From assembly GCF_003259745.1 (NCBI RefSeq), contig NZ_QLMC01000004.1, positions 62,001 to 126,000 of the forward strand: a stretch of 64,000 nucleotides of DNA. The letters are read 5' to 3'. The stretch's first letter is position 1. Each line of letters starts with the position of its first letter. Source of the stretch: Larkinella arboricola. GTDB lineage: Bacteria; Bacteroidota; Bacteroidia; Cytophagales; Spirosomataceae. The translations under genes and the position numbers were made by a program. Below, piece by piece: positions 33,263 to 43,247 of the stretch. The notes below the pieces were generated by a model that was not told where the DNA came from, searched no databases, and saw nothing but the letters and a program-made list of their open reading frames with translations.

Positions 33263-36200
33263 TTACTTCAGGTTCGCCAGAAATTCTACCACATCCCGGA
33301 TTTCGCGTTTGGACAGGATATAGCCCATCGGCGGCATGCTGGACGGTAGGTTTTCGCGTTTGTCAATGCGCGACAGCGGTACTTTCAGGGGTTCGGCTTC
33401 GGAAGTTTTCAGGATCAGCTCGTGCTGCGTTTCTTCGGCCAGGATTCCGCTGACGGTTTGCCCGTCTTTCAGCGTCAGCGAAACCATCCCGAAACCGGGG
33501 GCCAGCCGGGCGCTGGGTTCGATGAGTGCCTGAAGAATCTGTTCCCGGGTCAGGGTGTTACCGATACGGGTCAGCGACGGACCAACCGCACCGCCCTGTC
33601 CATTGATGGCATGGCAGCGGACGCACTGGGCCGTGGAGTTGGTGTTGAAAATCTGGCGACCCAGTTGCGCATTACCGCCAAAAAGGGCGTCCTGGTACTC
33701 GGCCATACCGGTTCCGGTCGAGCGAAGCGGAGCCAGTTTGGCAATCAGGGCAGTGGATTTAGTAGCATCAACGGCTTCGCCCAACTCCAGCGTCAGGCTG
33801 GACGACAATTGCTTGCTGGCCAGTTTGTCAATCAGTCCGGCCAGAATCGGCTCGGTTTTCGCGACGGGCATCCCACCCAAAACCCGCAGCAATTGCTGTT
33901 GTTCTTTGACACTTCCTTTATCAAAAACCGCTTTTGATACCTCCGCCAGTGTTTCCGCCGACAGATTCAGGCCGCTCACCAGACCCAGGGCGGTGGTGCG
34001 AACGTCGGCATCCGAATCGTTCATGCCTTTTTTGATTACGGCTTCGATATCCTTGTATTTCAATTGATGCAAAGCCGTCAGCATGGCCGCCCGCACATCG
34101 GCGGAAGAATTTTCTGCCATGATTTTGGCCAGACTTTCGGCCTGATCCGTAAAGCCCAGATTACTCATCATCTGCGCCGTTGCAACCAACACGGCGGGGT
34201 CCGAATCCTGCAAAAAGGTAGTAATCTGGGGCTGAAGTTTCGCTTTCACAACCGCCGGATTGCGTTCAACCGCTCCCCGGTACCAGCCATCAACCCGGTC
34301 GAGCACCGACGGATTGGCCCAGGTGCCGAGGGTCGCCAGGGCTTCGGCGCGGAGTTCCTTGGTCACATCTTTACGCTGGGCAAACGCAACCAGCGTGTTC
34401 AATTGCTCGTCGCCACCCACCCGCAGACAGGCATTGATGGCCCGTCGCAGCAGTGGTTCGGACGTAAAGCGGGTTTCTTTCAGCGTAGCAGCCAGGGCGG
34501 GCAGGACTTTCTCGATCGACAGATCGTCGTTGATGGCCCGGGCGGCTTCCGCAACAATGTACTCGTCTTTGTCCTGCAAAAATACGCTGATCCGGTCGCT
34601 GGCGAGTCGGCGCAGCACCAGTACGGCCGCCAGCCGCAGCGATTTGTTCGGGTTATTGGCCAGCGCCACCATCGGCTCCACCTGCCCGATGCGCGACAGT
34701 GCCAGCACGGCGGCATGACGCAGGTAGACATCTTCGTCGTTGTTGGCCTTGATCAGGTTCAGCAACGGTTCGACCGCAGCCTGGTATTTGATGCGACCGA
34801 GGGCCTGAGCGCCGAAGAACTTCACGCGCGGGTTCTCGCTGGTCAGCAACGGAATCAGGAGCGGACCGGCTTCCGGGGCAGCCGCATCGCCAAGCACTTT
34901 AGCGGTTTGGGCAATGATTTCCGAATCCGCATCTTTCAGCAGAGGCAGCAGCGAAGCCGTGTAGGATTTGTCCTGCCGTTCGAGTTGCCCCATCCCCCAG
35001 ATACCGTGAATCCGGGCCAGTTGGTTGCCGGTTTGAGCAATGGCCTTCTGCAAAACGGCGGCTCCTTTGGCTCCGCGTTTCACCAGCTCAAACTGTGCTT
35101 TTTGCCGGATACGCATATCGGGGTTCGACAGCAAGGCGAACAATTGATCTTCCGTTTGCGAACCGTAATTCAGCGCCATCAGCCGCTTGGTGTCGGCACG
35201 GAGTTCTTTCAGGTCGTTTTTATCGTCGGTTACGTCGAGTTTCCAGACGCGGCCGTAGTTTTTGGTGTCCCAGCCGTTGATCCAGTCGGCAATGTACAGC
35301 GCACCGTCGGGACCGAACCGGATGCCGGTGGGCAGAATACCGGACAGGATATTTTTCTCGCCATCCAGCACAAACGAAGCGCCTTTGGGTTTCAGGCCAA
35401 ATGACCAGATGGGCGAACGGGCCGGGTTTCCGACAAATTCAACGAGGAAAAATTTGTTTTTCCACTCTTTGCCCAAAGCCGTGCCGGGGTTGTAAACCAT
35501 GCCGGTCGGGCCGTTGTGGAAGTTCATAATTGGCGGAATGATGTAAGCCGCCTGACCTTCCCAGCGGGGTTTGAACAGCTTTTCGTCCATCCAGACCTTG
35601 TAGCTGTTGTTCTTCGGATCGGTGTATTTACCGTACTGCCAGTTGGCGCGCCAGCCCGCGTCGGAGCCTTCCACAACGTGTACCAGCCGCTCGCTTTCGC
35701 CGGGGTGGTCGCCGTCGTTGTCCGAGCTGATCAGGTTGCCGTATTCGTCAAAGACAAACTCGTGGGTGTTGCGCAGTCCGCCCGCAAAGATTTCAAAATC
35801 GGAACCGTCGGGGTTGGAGCGGGCAATAATGCCTTCGTTGGACCGATTGTGGTTGACGCCCTCTTTCGTGGTAATGTTGGCCCCAATGTCGCCGATGTTC
35901 CAGTAAATCTTGCCGTCAGGTCCTTCAATCGGGTTCGACATACCGTGGCCGCCAAAGCCGATGTGGACACCGTAACCGTGGCTAATGGACGTTTTCTGGT
36001 CCAGAATACCGTCACCATTGGTGTCTTTGAGCCGCCACATATCCGGTGCAATGGCCACAAACGCATCTTCCGCCCGGATCAGCAGGCCACCGGCCACGTC
36101 GGAAACTTCTTCAAAGAAATCGTTCAGGATGCGGGTGGCCTGGTCGGCAATACCGTCGCCGGAGGTGTCTTCCAGCCGCCAGACTTCGTCTTTCTCGACG

Positions 36201-36685
36201 GTTAAATCTTTCCAGTCGTGGCTACCGTCGCCGTTGAGGTCTTTCAGCCATTCATTTTCTTTACTTTTTTCGGGGGCAAACGTGCTGCGCAGAAACGCCC
36301 GCCGGTCTTCCACGGTTTTCAGGCCGATGGAGGGCGTCATCCAGTTGCGGTGGCCGCGAATGTCAAACTCAGAGTTTTTCTGCCGGTTGGTGCGGGTCAG
36401 ATACACCCGGCCCTGATCGTCGATGGACATGGCAACGGGATCGGGAGCCAGCGAATCCGACGCCCATAAATCGAGTTTCAGACCGTCGGCCAGTTTGACC
36501 ACGGTATTGTCCCGAATTTCCTTGGCCCGGGTGCGGGCCTGGGTGGGGTCTTCCTTCACAACCAGCGGGGCGCTGGCTGCGGTTCGGGATGTACCAGTTG
36601 GTCCCATTTTCATGCAGGAAACAACCGCAAGGGTCATAACGCCCGAAAAGAGCAGTGGTGTTCGAAAGCGTTTACGCAAAATCAT
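33263..36685 (-). CDS. Propeller/HEAT/cytochrome c lipoprotein (PVC-type membrane-bound dehydrogenase)
   Basis: The 1140-residue protein has a lipoprotein-type signal (VVSC, Cys24). An N-terminal six-bladed propeller-like sugar-dehydrogenase domain spans about 60-480, a HEAT-repeat solenoid about 490-950, and a C-terminal cytochrome c domain has CVRCH near 1020 with a later Met ligand candidate in PSSMPPMGY. Three DxxGDGxxD loops near residues 148-220 (DLNGDGSHD, DTSGDGIAD, DTNGDGILD) look like calcium-binding EF-hand-type loops. Such proteins are thought to oxidise sugars or alcohols in the periplasm and pass electrons to the haem. The substrate is unknown. It is divergent from the two-component system across 610 bp. 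Confidence 0.88.
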   Translation of the reverse strand: MILRKRFRTPLLFSGVMTLAVVSCMKMGPTGTSRTAASAPLVVKEDPTQARTRAKEIRDNTVVKLADGLKLDLWASDSLAPDPVAMSIDDQGRVYLTRTNRQKNSEFDIRGHRNWMTPSIGLKTVEDRRAFLRSTFAPEKSKENEWLKDLNGDGSHDWKDLTVEKDEVWRLEDTSGDGIADQATRILNDFFEEVSDVAGGLLIRAEDAFVAIAPDMWRLKDTNGDGILDQKTSISHGYGVHIGFGGHGMSNPIEGPDGKIYWNIGDIGANITTKEGVNHNRSNEGIIARSNPDGSDFEIFAGGLRNTHEFVFDEYGNLISSDNDGDHPGESERLVHVVEGSDAGWRANWQYGKYTDPKNNSYKVWMDEKLFKPRWEGQAAYIIPPIMNFHNGPTGMVYNPGTALGKEWKNKFFLVEFVGNPARSPIWSFGLKPKGASFVLDGEKNILSGILPTGIRFGPDGALYIADWINGWDTKNYGRVWKLDVTDDKNDLKELRADTKRLMALNYGSQTEDQLFALLSNPDMRIRQKAQFELVKRGAKGAAVLQKAIAQTGNQLARIHGIWGMGQLERQDKSYTASLLPLLKDADSEIIAQTAKVLGDAAAPEAGPLLIPLLTSENPRVKFFGAQALGRIKYQAAVEPLLNLIKANNDEDVYLRHAAVLALSRIGQVEPMVALANNPNKSLRLAAVLVLRRLASDRISVFLQDKDEYIVAEAARAINDDLSIEKVLPALAATLKETRFTSEPLLRRAINACLRVGGDEQLNTLVAFAQRKDVTKELRAEALATLGTWANPSVLDRVDGWYRGAVERNPAVVKAKLQPQITTFLQDSDPAVLVATAQMMSNLGFTDQAESLAKIMAENSSADVRAAMLTALHQLKYKDIEAVIKKGMNDSDADVRTTALGLVSGLNLSAETLAEVSKAVFDKGSVKEQQQLLRVLGGMPVAKTEPILAGLIDKLASKQLSSSLTLELGEAVDATKSTALIAKLAPLRSTGTGMAEYQDALFGGNAQLGRQIFNTNSTAQCVRCHAINGQGGAVGPSLTRIGNTLTREQILQALIEPSARLAPGFGMVSLTLKDGQTVSGILAEETQHELILKTSEAEPLKVPLSRIDKRENLPSSMPPMGYILSKREIRDVVEFLANLK

Positions 36686-37049
36686 TAGTTAAAATTGTTA
36701 AGGCAACGGTTTGGGCCTAATGGACGAATGATCCGATTTAGGGTTTATAAAGATAACGCATCTGGGTGAGTAACGATACGGTTGGAGGCATTTTCTCCGT
36801 ATGGGACGCGGGACTGGCGGCCCGTTTGTGACGTTTTATCCTGGATGCTGGCATCCCCAACGAAGCGTTTGGGAAGGCAAAAGGGGATAAACGCAATTAT
36901 TCCGTAAAAAATGGCCGGAATAAATGGTCTGCCCGATGCAGGAAGCGACCCATAAGCCGGAAGTCGTAACGAATACAGTTCACATAGGATACGGGAAAAT
37001 ATAGGGTGATTTCGAGATTCGATTTACCAATAATGGGACGTTACAGGCT

Positions 37050-37088
37050 TAGGGTTTTCCCTAGATTTACAAAAATCGGGGTTTCCCC
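37050..37088. promoter_or_regulatory. Pair of G-run/C-run palindromes, candidate operator
   Basis: TAGGG-TTTT-CCCTA at 37050-37063 and GGGG-TTT-CCCC at 37078-37088 are similar palindromes whose centres are about 26 bp apart. They sit just upstream of the candidate promoter at 37091-37122. The position suits an activator site, perhaps for the response regulator encoded next. Confidence 0.5.
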
Positions 37089-37090
37089 TA

Positions 37091-37122
37091 TTTCAAGGGC
37101 TACCTACTTTGTCCTATTTTTG
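37091..37122 (+). promoter_or_regulatory. Candidate promoter TTTC-N20-TATTTTTG
   Basis: TATTTTTG at 37115-37122 fits TAnnTTTG exactly, with TTTC at 37091-37094 in place of the -33 TTTG. It would give a leader of about 170 nt before the response-regulator ATG. Confidence 0.45.
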
Positions 37123-37298
37123 CTAAACAATATTCTATTTAGTTGAGGGTAAAATTGATAGCTGAATCGGTAAATTTTACAGACCGTTCTGGTGTTGTAG
37201 TGATAATGAGAGTTGGTTTGAGAACTGTCTGCCGACTCGACAGCCAGGTTAAAATAGCTTTCCCTTAGCGTCTCTTGCTGATATAAGGAAACGAATTG

Positions 37299-37946
37299 AT
37301 GATACGAGTATTAATTGCGGATGACCACAATGTGTTTGTTGAAGGAATCGCAGCGCTTATTTCGGGTTCTTCGGAAATTGAAGTAACGGAGCGCTGTTTT
37401 GATGTGTCGTCGGTGGTCGGACAATTAAGTGGTACGCCAATTGATGTGGTTTTACTGGATATTTCGTTTCCGCGGATTGAAGACGGACTAACGCTTTGCG
37501 AACACATCACCCGAACATACCCCAACACCAGAGTTATTGCGTTGACGATGCACGACGACGCCAGCCTGATTAAACGGGTTGTGAAGAAAGGTGCGCGGGG
37601 GTACTTACTGAAAAATACCACCAAAGTTGAGTTGTTGCAGGCCATCCGGACGGTTCATGACGGAAAACCGTATTTCAACGAAACCGTCACGAATATCTTG
37701 CTGCACGATGAACCGAAAAGCCGGAAGCCGGGCGGGAGTGCGGGTGTGAAGCCTAATCTGACACCCCGAGAGTCGGAAGTGCTGACGCTCATTGCGCAGG
37801 GGCTGACCACGCAACAGATGGCCGCTCAGTTATTTGTCAGCGTCAAAGCCATTGAGTTTCACCGCAGTAGCCTGCTCATGAAATTCAGTGTTCCCAACAC
37901 GGCGTTGCTGATCAAAACGGCTATGGAAATGCAGTGCATTGATTAA
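37299..37946 (+). CDS. NarL/LuxR-family response regulator
   Basis: The 215-residue regulator has a receiver domain at 1-120 with acidic pair Asp8-Asp9, phospho-acceptor Asp54 in VVLLDISFP, Thr83 and Lys105 in YLLKN. A LuxR-type helix-turn-helix follows at about 150-210 (LTPRESEVLTLIAQGLTTQQMAAQLFVS, then AIEFHRSSLLMKF). I use the ATG at 37299; the TTG just before is unlikely. The partner histidine kinase is encoded 93 bp downstream. Given the position upstream of a SusC/SusD/GH26 locus, control of that locus is plausible but inferred. Confidence 0.93.
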   Translation: MIRVLIADDHNVFVEGIAALISGSSEIEVTERCFDVSSVVGQLSGTPIDVVLLDISFPRIEDGLTLCEHITRTYPNTRVIALTMHDDASLIKRVVKKGARGYLLKNTTKVELLQAIRTVHDGKPYFNETVTNILLHDEPKSRKPGGSAGVKPNLTPRESEVLTLIAQGLTTQQMAAQLFVSVKAIEFHRSSLLMKFSVPNTALLIKTAMEMQCID

Positions 37947-38039
37947 TAAATTGGTTGTTTTGGGATACAATAAAATCGCATTCCAATAGGTTTTATAGAC
38001 TTTACGTACAAGGTTCATTTTTTGGGATTACTAGCGTTG

Positions 38040-39821
38040 ATGAGGTCGTTTTTACGGTATAAGCTGTTGCGAAAAGAATGCCTGAGCCTGATACTGCTTC
38101 TGGTCGTGAGCAGCGTATGGCCGAAGGTGCAGGCCAGTCCCGGATCCGTACCGATCGACAGCGTAAAAACCCAGATCAGACAGTTGGTAGAGGACAAGGA
38201 CTATATAAAGTTGGCCCAGGCGTATGAGCATCTGGGGGGGCTTTATCAACAGCAGTATGGTTACAATAAGTATACGCTGGATGCCTACTTTAACGGTATG
38301 AAGTACTACCACCTTCGGGGCGATTCGCTGGGGTATTTCAACATCCATATTAAAATTGGCGACTATTATACGCAGGACGTATTCATGCAGCCGTACGCCA
38401 AAAAATACCTGAACAAAGCGCTTCAGTACTTTAAACGGACCCACAACGGACCCAAAATAATTGAGTGTCGGCTGGCCTTTGCGAACCTGGCCCAGAAGAA
38501 AGATCCGATTCCGAAAAGCCTGATCACCGAATTGCGCCAAACCGAGCAGATGAGCGTTCTCTATAAGCAGGATTATTCCCAGGCTTACGCTCAGAACCTG
38601 CTGGCTAATATGTATTTGCGGAATAAACAGCCGGACTCAGCACAGTATTTTGTGAGCCGGAGCCTGGGCATGGCGCAACGACTGGATATCAACTGGCTGA
38701 TCGCGCTGAATTACTTCTATTTAGGTTTGGTCGAGCAATTTAGAGATCATTCGGACGCGGCCATTGCGGCTTACCGGAAAAGCTATCAACTGGCGGAGGC
38801 CGAGAAAAATGTGGCCATGATGCGGGAGTTGTCGCGGCATACCGCCGATAGTTACTCGCATAAGGGAGACTACAAAAAGGCGTATGAAAGTGCCCTGAAG
38901 ACGCTGGATTTTACAAACCAGTTCTACTATTCGGAGCAGACCAAGAGCATCCGTTTACAGGAACTCGACAGCCAGGTGAAAACGCTGGCGGTTGAAAAAC
39001 AACTGGTGGAAGAGCAAAGCCGTCATCAGCATATGCTGAACCTGATGCTGGCGGGCGGTTTGGTAATCAGTGTATTAGGCGTTTTTGCCCTGATCTTTGG
39101 ACGGCGGCAGCAGAAATTAATTAATCATCAACAAACGGTAATTGCACAACAGCAGATTCGGGACCTGGAACTGAAATCGTTGCAGGCCATGATTGAGGGG
39201 CAGGAAAGTGAGCGGAGCCGGATTGCCCGGGATCTGCACGACGGCCTGGGCATTCAGTTGTCCCGAATCAAGCTGTTTGTGGAAGCGCACCAGGAACAGT
39301 TACCGCTGTCGGTGAAGGAGCCATTGAACCAGTTTCTGGACGAAGCCTGTACCGAAACCCGATTGATTTCGAGTGACTTACGGCCGTACGCGTTATCGAC
39401 TTTCGGTTTGATCCCGGCGCTCGAAGATCTGGTGCAGAAGCTGAATCTGGTGAACGAAACCGCTCTGACGCTCGAACACTACGGCGAAGTTCCGGACCTG
39501 GGCGACGAAGCTTCCGTAATGATCTATCGGGTGATTCAGGAGTTGTTGAATAATGCCCTTAAACACGCTGAAGCCGAAACGATTACGGTGCAGATGATGA
39601 CAAATGATGAAACCGTTCTGATCAGCGTGGACGACGACGGAAAAGGCGGTGATTTTGAAACCGATTCGTCGAAAGGCAACGGTATTGCCAACATCAAATC
39701 GCGGATTGCGTATCTGGGCGGGCAGGTGATGTGGCAGAGCGAACCGGATAAAGGAACGTCGGTCATGATTTCGCTCCCCATGCAGAAGCTGGTTAAAAAT
39801 CCGCCCCGCGTTCCTGTCTGA
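38040..39821 (+). CDS. Sensor histidine kinase with TPR-like sensor and HisKA_3 domain
   Basis: The 593-residue kinase has a signal or first membrane segment at about 18-36, then a periplasmic TPR-like helical region at about 45-320. A membrane helix follows at about 331-355 (MLNLMLAGGLVISVLGVFALIFG), then a coiled linker. The HisKA_3 domain contains RIARDLHDGLG with phospho-acceptor His400. The HATPase domain at about 480-585 has QELLNNALKHAEA, DDGKGGD and GNGIANIKSRI. This architecture is the NarX/DesK type that pairs with LuxR-type regulators. I begin at the ATG at 38040 rather than an upstream TTG. The ligand is unknown. Confidence 0.92.
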   Translation: MRSFLRYKLLRKECLSLILLLVVSSVWPKVQASPGSVPIDSVKTQIRQLVEDKDYIKLAQAYEHLGGLYQQQYGYNKYTLDAYFNGMKYYHLRGDSLGYFNIHIKIGDYYTQDVFMQPYAKKYLNKALQYFKRTHNGPKIIECRLAFANLAQKKDPIPKSLITELRQTEQMSVLYKQDYSQAYAQNLLANMYLRNKQPDSAQYFVSRSLGMAQRLDINWLIALNYFYLGLVEQFRDHSDAAIAAYRKSYQLAEAEKNVAMMRELSRHTADSYSHKGDYKKAYESALKTLDFTNQFYYSEQTKSIRLQELDSQVKTLAVEKQLVEEQSRHQHMLNLMLAGGLVISVLGVFALIFGRRQQKLINHQQTVIAQQQIRDLELKSLQAMIEGQESERSRIARDLHDGLGIQLSRIKLFVEAHQEQLPLSVKEPLNQFLDEACTETRLISSDLRPYALSTFGLIPALEDLVQKLNLVNETALTLEHYGEVPDLGDEASVMIYRVIQELLNNALKHAEAETITVQMMTNDETVLISVDDDGKGGDFETDSSKGNGIANIKSRIAYLGGQVMWQSEPDKGTSVMISLPMQKLVKNPPRVPV

Positions 39822-39963
39822 CAAATTATATTCTAAACCCTTAATCAACGCTTGTAGGTCATGCCGAACTGAGCTCTTTGTCTGCCTGAACGGTTGCTTC
39901 AACATGGGGCCTCTCAACTCCTTATAGATTTTACATATTCATAAAAACTTGATTTTTTACCTG

Positions 39964-39992
39964 GCTCTCTCGGGCTTCGTTTTCTAGAGAGC
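39964..39992 (+). promoter_or_regulatory. Leader hairpin before susC-like gene
   Basis: GCTCTCT at 39964-39970 pairs perfectly with AGAGAGC at 39986-39992 (15-nt loop). It is followed by two T-runs (39999-40004 and 40010-40017) just before the ATG at 40025. This could be a weak attenuator or a leader stem; support is only structural. Confidence 0.35.
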
Positions 39993-40024
39993 TGCCCAAT
40001 TTTTGTCCCTTTTTTTCAATAACT

Positions 40025-43000
40025 ATGATAAAACATGTGCTTTCGGGGGTTTTGGTGCTGGGCTACTGGACGGCTGTCCACGCGCAGACCCGAGCCAATA
40101 CCGTCACGGTTCCGGCAAAAAACCCGGTGGTGATGGCTTCACTGAAAAATGCGAACGTCGGAAAGTCCGATGTGAACGCCCTGGTGAAAGGGGTGGTTTC
40201 CGACGACAAAGGCAATACGCTTCCGGGTGCAACGGTGTCTGTTAAAGGCACCACGCAAGGCACCACAACGGATGCCGAAGGTCGGTTTTCGATCAATATG
40301 CCTGACGGAAATAATGTGCTGGTGATCTCGTTTATCGGGATGAAAACGCAGGAAGTTCAGGTGGGCAACCAGACAAACCTGACCATCACGCTGGTTTCTA
40401 ATGACCAGTCACTCGATGAGGTGGTCGTTATTGGGTACGGTACGGCCAAGCGTTCGGACGTAACGTCTTCGATCACAACGGTTAAAGCGGCTGAATTGAA
40501 GGATATTCCGGCGGCCGGGGTTGACCAGTTACTACAGGGTAAAGCTGCCGGGGTAACGGTAACAAGCAACGGTGGTCAGCCGGGTGGCGGGGTTTCCGTG
40601 AAAGTTCGCGGGGTAACGTCCATCAACAGCAACGACCCGCTGTTCGTGATTGACGGGGTTCCCTTCGTCGGTGGTAACACCTCCAACAGCACGGGTTATG
40701 CCGGTCTGGGTGGGGGCGACGGCCAAACCGGTAACAGTGTTATGGCCATGCTGAACCCGAACGATATTGAGAGCATCGACGTATTGAAAGATGCTTCGGC
40801 GCAGGCCATTTACGGTTCGCAGGCTGCCAACGGGGTGATTCTGGTCACCACCAAAAAAGGAAAGCAGGGCGAAGGGAAGATCAATTACGAAATGTATACC
40901 GGGGTTTCGGAAGTAGCCAGAAAGCTTGATCTGATGGATTTGCGGGATTTTGCCCGGTATCAGAACGAGGTGCTGCCCATCATTGGTAACCCGGTCGCCG
41001 ACGAGTTCAAGAACCCCGATCTGCTGGGCCGTGGAACCGACTGGCAGGACGCCATGTTCCAGCGCGGAACCATCAACAACCACCAGTTAAGCTTCTCGGG
41101 CGGTAAAGATAAAACGACGTATTACCTGTCGCTGAACTACTTCGATAACAAGGGGATTCTGCTTGGCTCGAACTTCAAACGGTATTCGTCGCGCTTCAGC
41201 CTGGACAACCAGTTGAAAAGCTGGGCCAAAGTGGGGGTGAGCGCCAACGTGTCCCGCAGTATTCAGAACGTATCGCTGGCCGATGCCGCCGAAGGTACCA
41301 TCTGGTGGGGGGCGGTAACGAGTCCGCTGGTTCCGGTGAAAAACCTGGACGGTTCCTGGGGTGGTGGTCAGACGGTTGGTGGGGTGCAATACAGCAACTC
41401 CAACCTGGTCGGAAACAGCCAGTACCGGGGCAATACTAAAACTTCGAACAACGTCTTCGGTAGCCTGTATGCCGAACTGCAACTGATGAAAGACCTGTCG
41501 CTGCGCAATGAATTGTCATATTCGCTCGGGCAGGATAACAACACCGCATTCCAGAAATCCGGTAATGTGGGCGGTACGTCGTTCCGGAGCAAATTGATCG
41601 ATTCGCGCTCAGACAGCTACTACTGGTCATTGACCAACTACCTGAGCTATAACAAATACATGGGTAAGCATGGTATTCAGGCAACGGTAGGACACCAGGC
41701 GCAAACTTCGTATTATCAGTCGATTTCGGGTACGAAAGTGGATTTGCAGGCCAACATTTTTGACCTGAATACCGGTAGCTCCGACCAGACAACCTGGGGC
41801 CTGAGTGGTGGAAAAGGCCATTGGGCAATGGAATCCTGGTTTGCCCGTGCCAACTATACCTACGATGATCGCTATTCGGTTTCGGCCAGTTTCCGCGCCG
41901 ATGGTTCGTCGAACTTCGGTCCGAACAACCGCTGGGGGTATTTCCCGGGAGTATCGGCGGGCTGGACGATTTCCAACGAGAAATTCATGAAAGGAAGTGT
42001 CGCCAACGTCCTGAACTTTGCCAAACTACGGGTTGGTTACGGAACGGTGGGTAACCAGAACTTCCCGGGCGGTGCGCCAAACCCGGCTTATGTGGGTGCG
42101 GTTCAGTTCTTCTCCGGTCCAGTGGGCTTTGGTTCGTCCAACATGATCAACGGTATTCCGAACCCGAACCTGAAATGGGAGTCGGTGCGAACCGCCAACG
42201 CCGGGGTTGACCTAGGCTTCCTGAACGGACGGATTGATGCAACCATCGACGTCTACAAGAAAGTAACGTCCGACATGATTATCTTCCTGACCGGCCCGAA
42301 CCTGATCGGGGTGGGCGATCAGTGGGATGACCTGAAAGCTCCGCTGGGCAACGCCGGTCAGATGACCAATACCGGGGTGGATATTGGTATCACGACGACC
42401 AACATCAAGAAAGGTGATCTCACCTGGAAAACCAACCTGGTGTTCACGCACTTCAAAAACACCTACGACCGGGCGGCCAGCGCAGCTTCGGCGCTCGACG
42501 GGAAAGTGTACTACAACAACTACCTGATTACGCACACGACACCTGGTAATCCGGTGGGTTCGTTCTGGGGACTGGTCACCGACGGTTTGTTCCGGACGCA
42601 GGCTGAACTGGATCAGAGTCTGCCGCAGTTTGGCTATAAAGTAAATGAAACTGAAACCTGGCTGGGTGATATTCGCTACAAGGATATCAACGGTGACGGA
42701 AAAGTGGACGCCAACGACCTGACGTTTATCGGTAGCCCGCTTCCGAAATTTACCTGGGGTCTGACCAACTCGCTGAATTATAAAGATTTCGATTTCTCGA
42801 TCTTTTTGCAGGGAAGCCAGGGCGCAAAAGCCTATAACTTCCTCCGCTGGCAACTGGAAGGTCTGAACAACGCCTGGTCGAACCAGATGCGGACCGTAAC
42901 CGACCGCTACACCGAAACCAATACGGGTGGTGCGCTGCCCCGGTTTACAACGACCAACAAGAACAACACCGCCATGTCGGATCGCTACGTAGAAGACGCT

Positions 43001-43243
43001 TCGTACTGGCGGATTCAGAACATCACGCTGGGCTACCGGATTCCGAGAAACATTCTGAGCAAGGTGAAAATGACGAACCTGCGGGTTTACGGCTCCATCC
43101 AGAACCTGAAAACCTTCACGAAGTACTCAGGCTATGACCCGGAAATTGGCTCGTTCAACAACAGTATTAAACTCATGAACGTCGATATGGGCCACTATCC
43201 GAACCCGCGGACGTTTACGATTGGTGCTAATGTTCAATTCTAA
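40025..43243 (+). CDS. SusC/RagA-type TonB-linked outer-membrane transporter (mannan locus)
   Basis: The 1072-residue protein imports oligosaccharides across the outer membrane with a SusD partner. It has a signal peptide ending near VHAQT, a carboxypeptidase-regulatory-like domain at about 53-130 (VKGVVSDDKGNTLPGATVSVKG), and a TonB-box region LDEVVVIGYGTAK near 128-140. A plug domain follows (VRGVTSINSNDPLFVIDGVPF), then a large beta-barrel ending in the usual terminal aromatic (NVQF). No N-terminal STN domain is present, so sigma/anti-sigma signalling is not expected. Regulation by the upstream two-component system is the likely alternative. SusD, a surface lipoprotein and GH26 genes follow. 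Confidence 0.96.
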   Translation: MIKHVLSGVLVLGYWTAVHAQTRANTVTVPAKNPVVMASLKNANVGKSDVNALVKGVVSDDKGNTLPGATVSVKGTTQGTTTDAEGRFSINMPDGNNVLVISFIGMKTQEVQVGNQTNLTITLVSNDQSLDEVVVIGYGTAKRSDVTSSITTVKAAELKDIPAAGVDQLLQGKAAGVTVTSNGGQPGGGVSVKVRGVTSINSNDPLFVIDGVPFVGGNTSNSTGYAGLGGGDGQTGNSVMAMLNPNDIESIDVLKDASAQAIYGSQAANGVILVTTKKGKQGEGKINYEMYTGVSEVARKLDLMDLRDFARYQNEVLPIIGNPVADEFKNPDLLGRGTDWQDAMFQRGTINNHQLSFSGGKDKTTYYLSLNYFDNKGILLGSNFKRYSSRFSLDNQLKSWAKVGVSANVSRSIQNVSLADAAEGTIWWGAVTSPLVPVKNLDGSWGGGQTVGGVQYSNSNLVGNSQYRGNTKTSNNVFGSLYAELQLMKDLSLRNELSYSLGQDNNTAFQKSGNVGGTSFRSKLIDSRSDSYYWSLTNYLSYNKYMGKHGIQATVGHQAQTSYYQSISGTKVDLQANIFDLNTGSSDQTTWGLSGGKGHWAMESWFARANYTYDDRYSVSASFRADGSSNFGPNNRWGYFPGVSAGWTISNEKFMKGSVANVLNFAKLRVGYGTVGNQNFPGGAPNPAYVGAVQFFSGPVGFGSSNMINGIPNPNLKWESVRTANAGVDLGFLNGRIDATIDVYKKVTSDMIIFLTGPNLIGVGDQWDDLKAPLGNAGQMTNTGVDIGITTTNIKKGDLTWKTNLVFTHFKNTYDRAASAASALDGKVYYNNYLITHTTPGNPVGSFWGLVTDGLFRTQAELDQSLPQFGYKVNETETWLGDIRYKDINGDGKVDANDLTFIGSPLPKFTWGLTNSLNYKDFDFSIFLQGSQGAKAYNFLRWQLEGLNNAWSNQMRTVTDRYTETNTGGALPRFTTTNKNNTAMSDRYVEDASYWRIQNITLGYRIPRNILSKVKMTNLRVYGSIQNLKTFTKYSGYDPEIGSFNNSIKLMNVDMGHYPNPRTFTIGANVQF

Positions 43244-43247
43244 AATT

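Larger units (their letters stand above)
36686..37298. other. Long divergent intergenic region
   Basis: No convincing gene is seen in these 613 bases between the haem lipoprotein (minus) and the response regulator (plus). It contains two adjacent palindromes and a candidate promoter, listed separately. The left 350 bp, nearest the lipoprotein gene, show nothing I can name. Confidence 0.6.

Noticed and set aside
34064-35404. A 446-codon open frame opposite the haem/HEAT gene
   Set aside because: Antisense to a gene with clear domain motifs; composition is biased (His/Gln/Arg) and no motif is seen.
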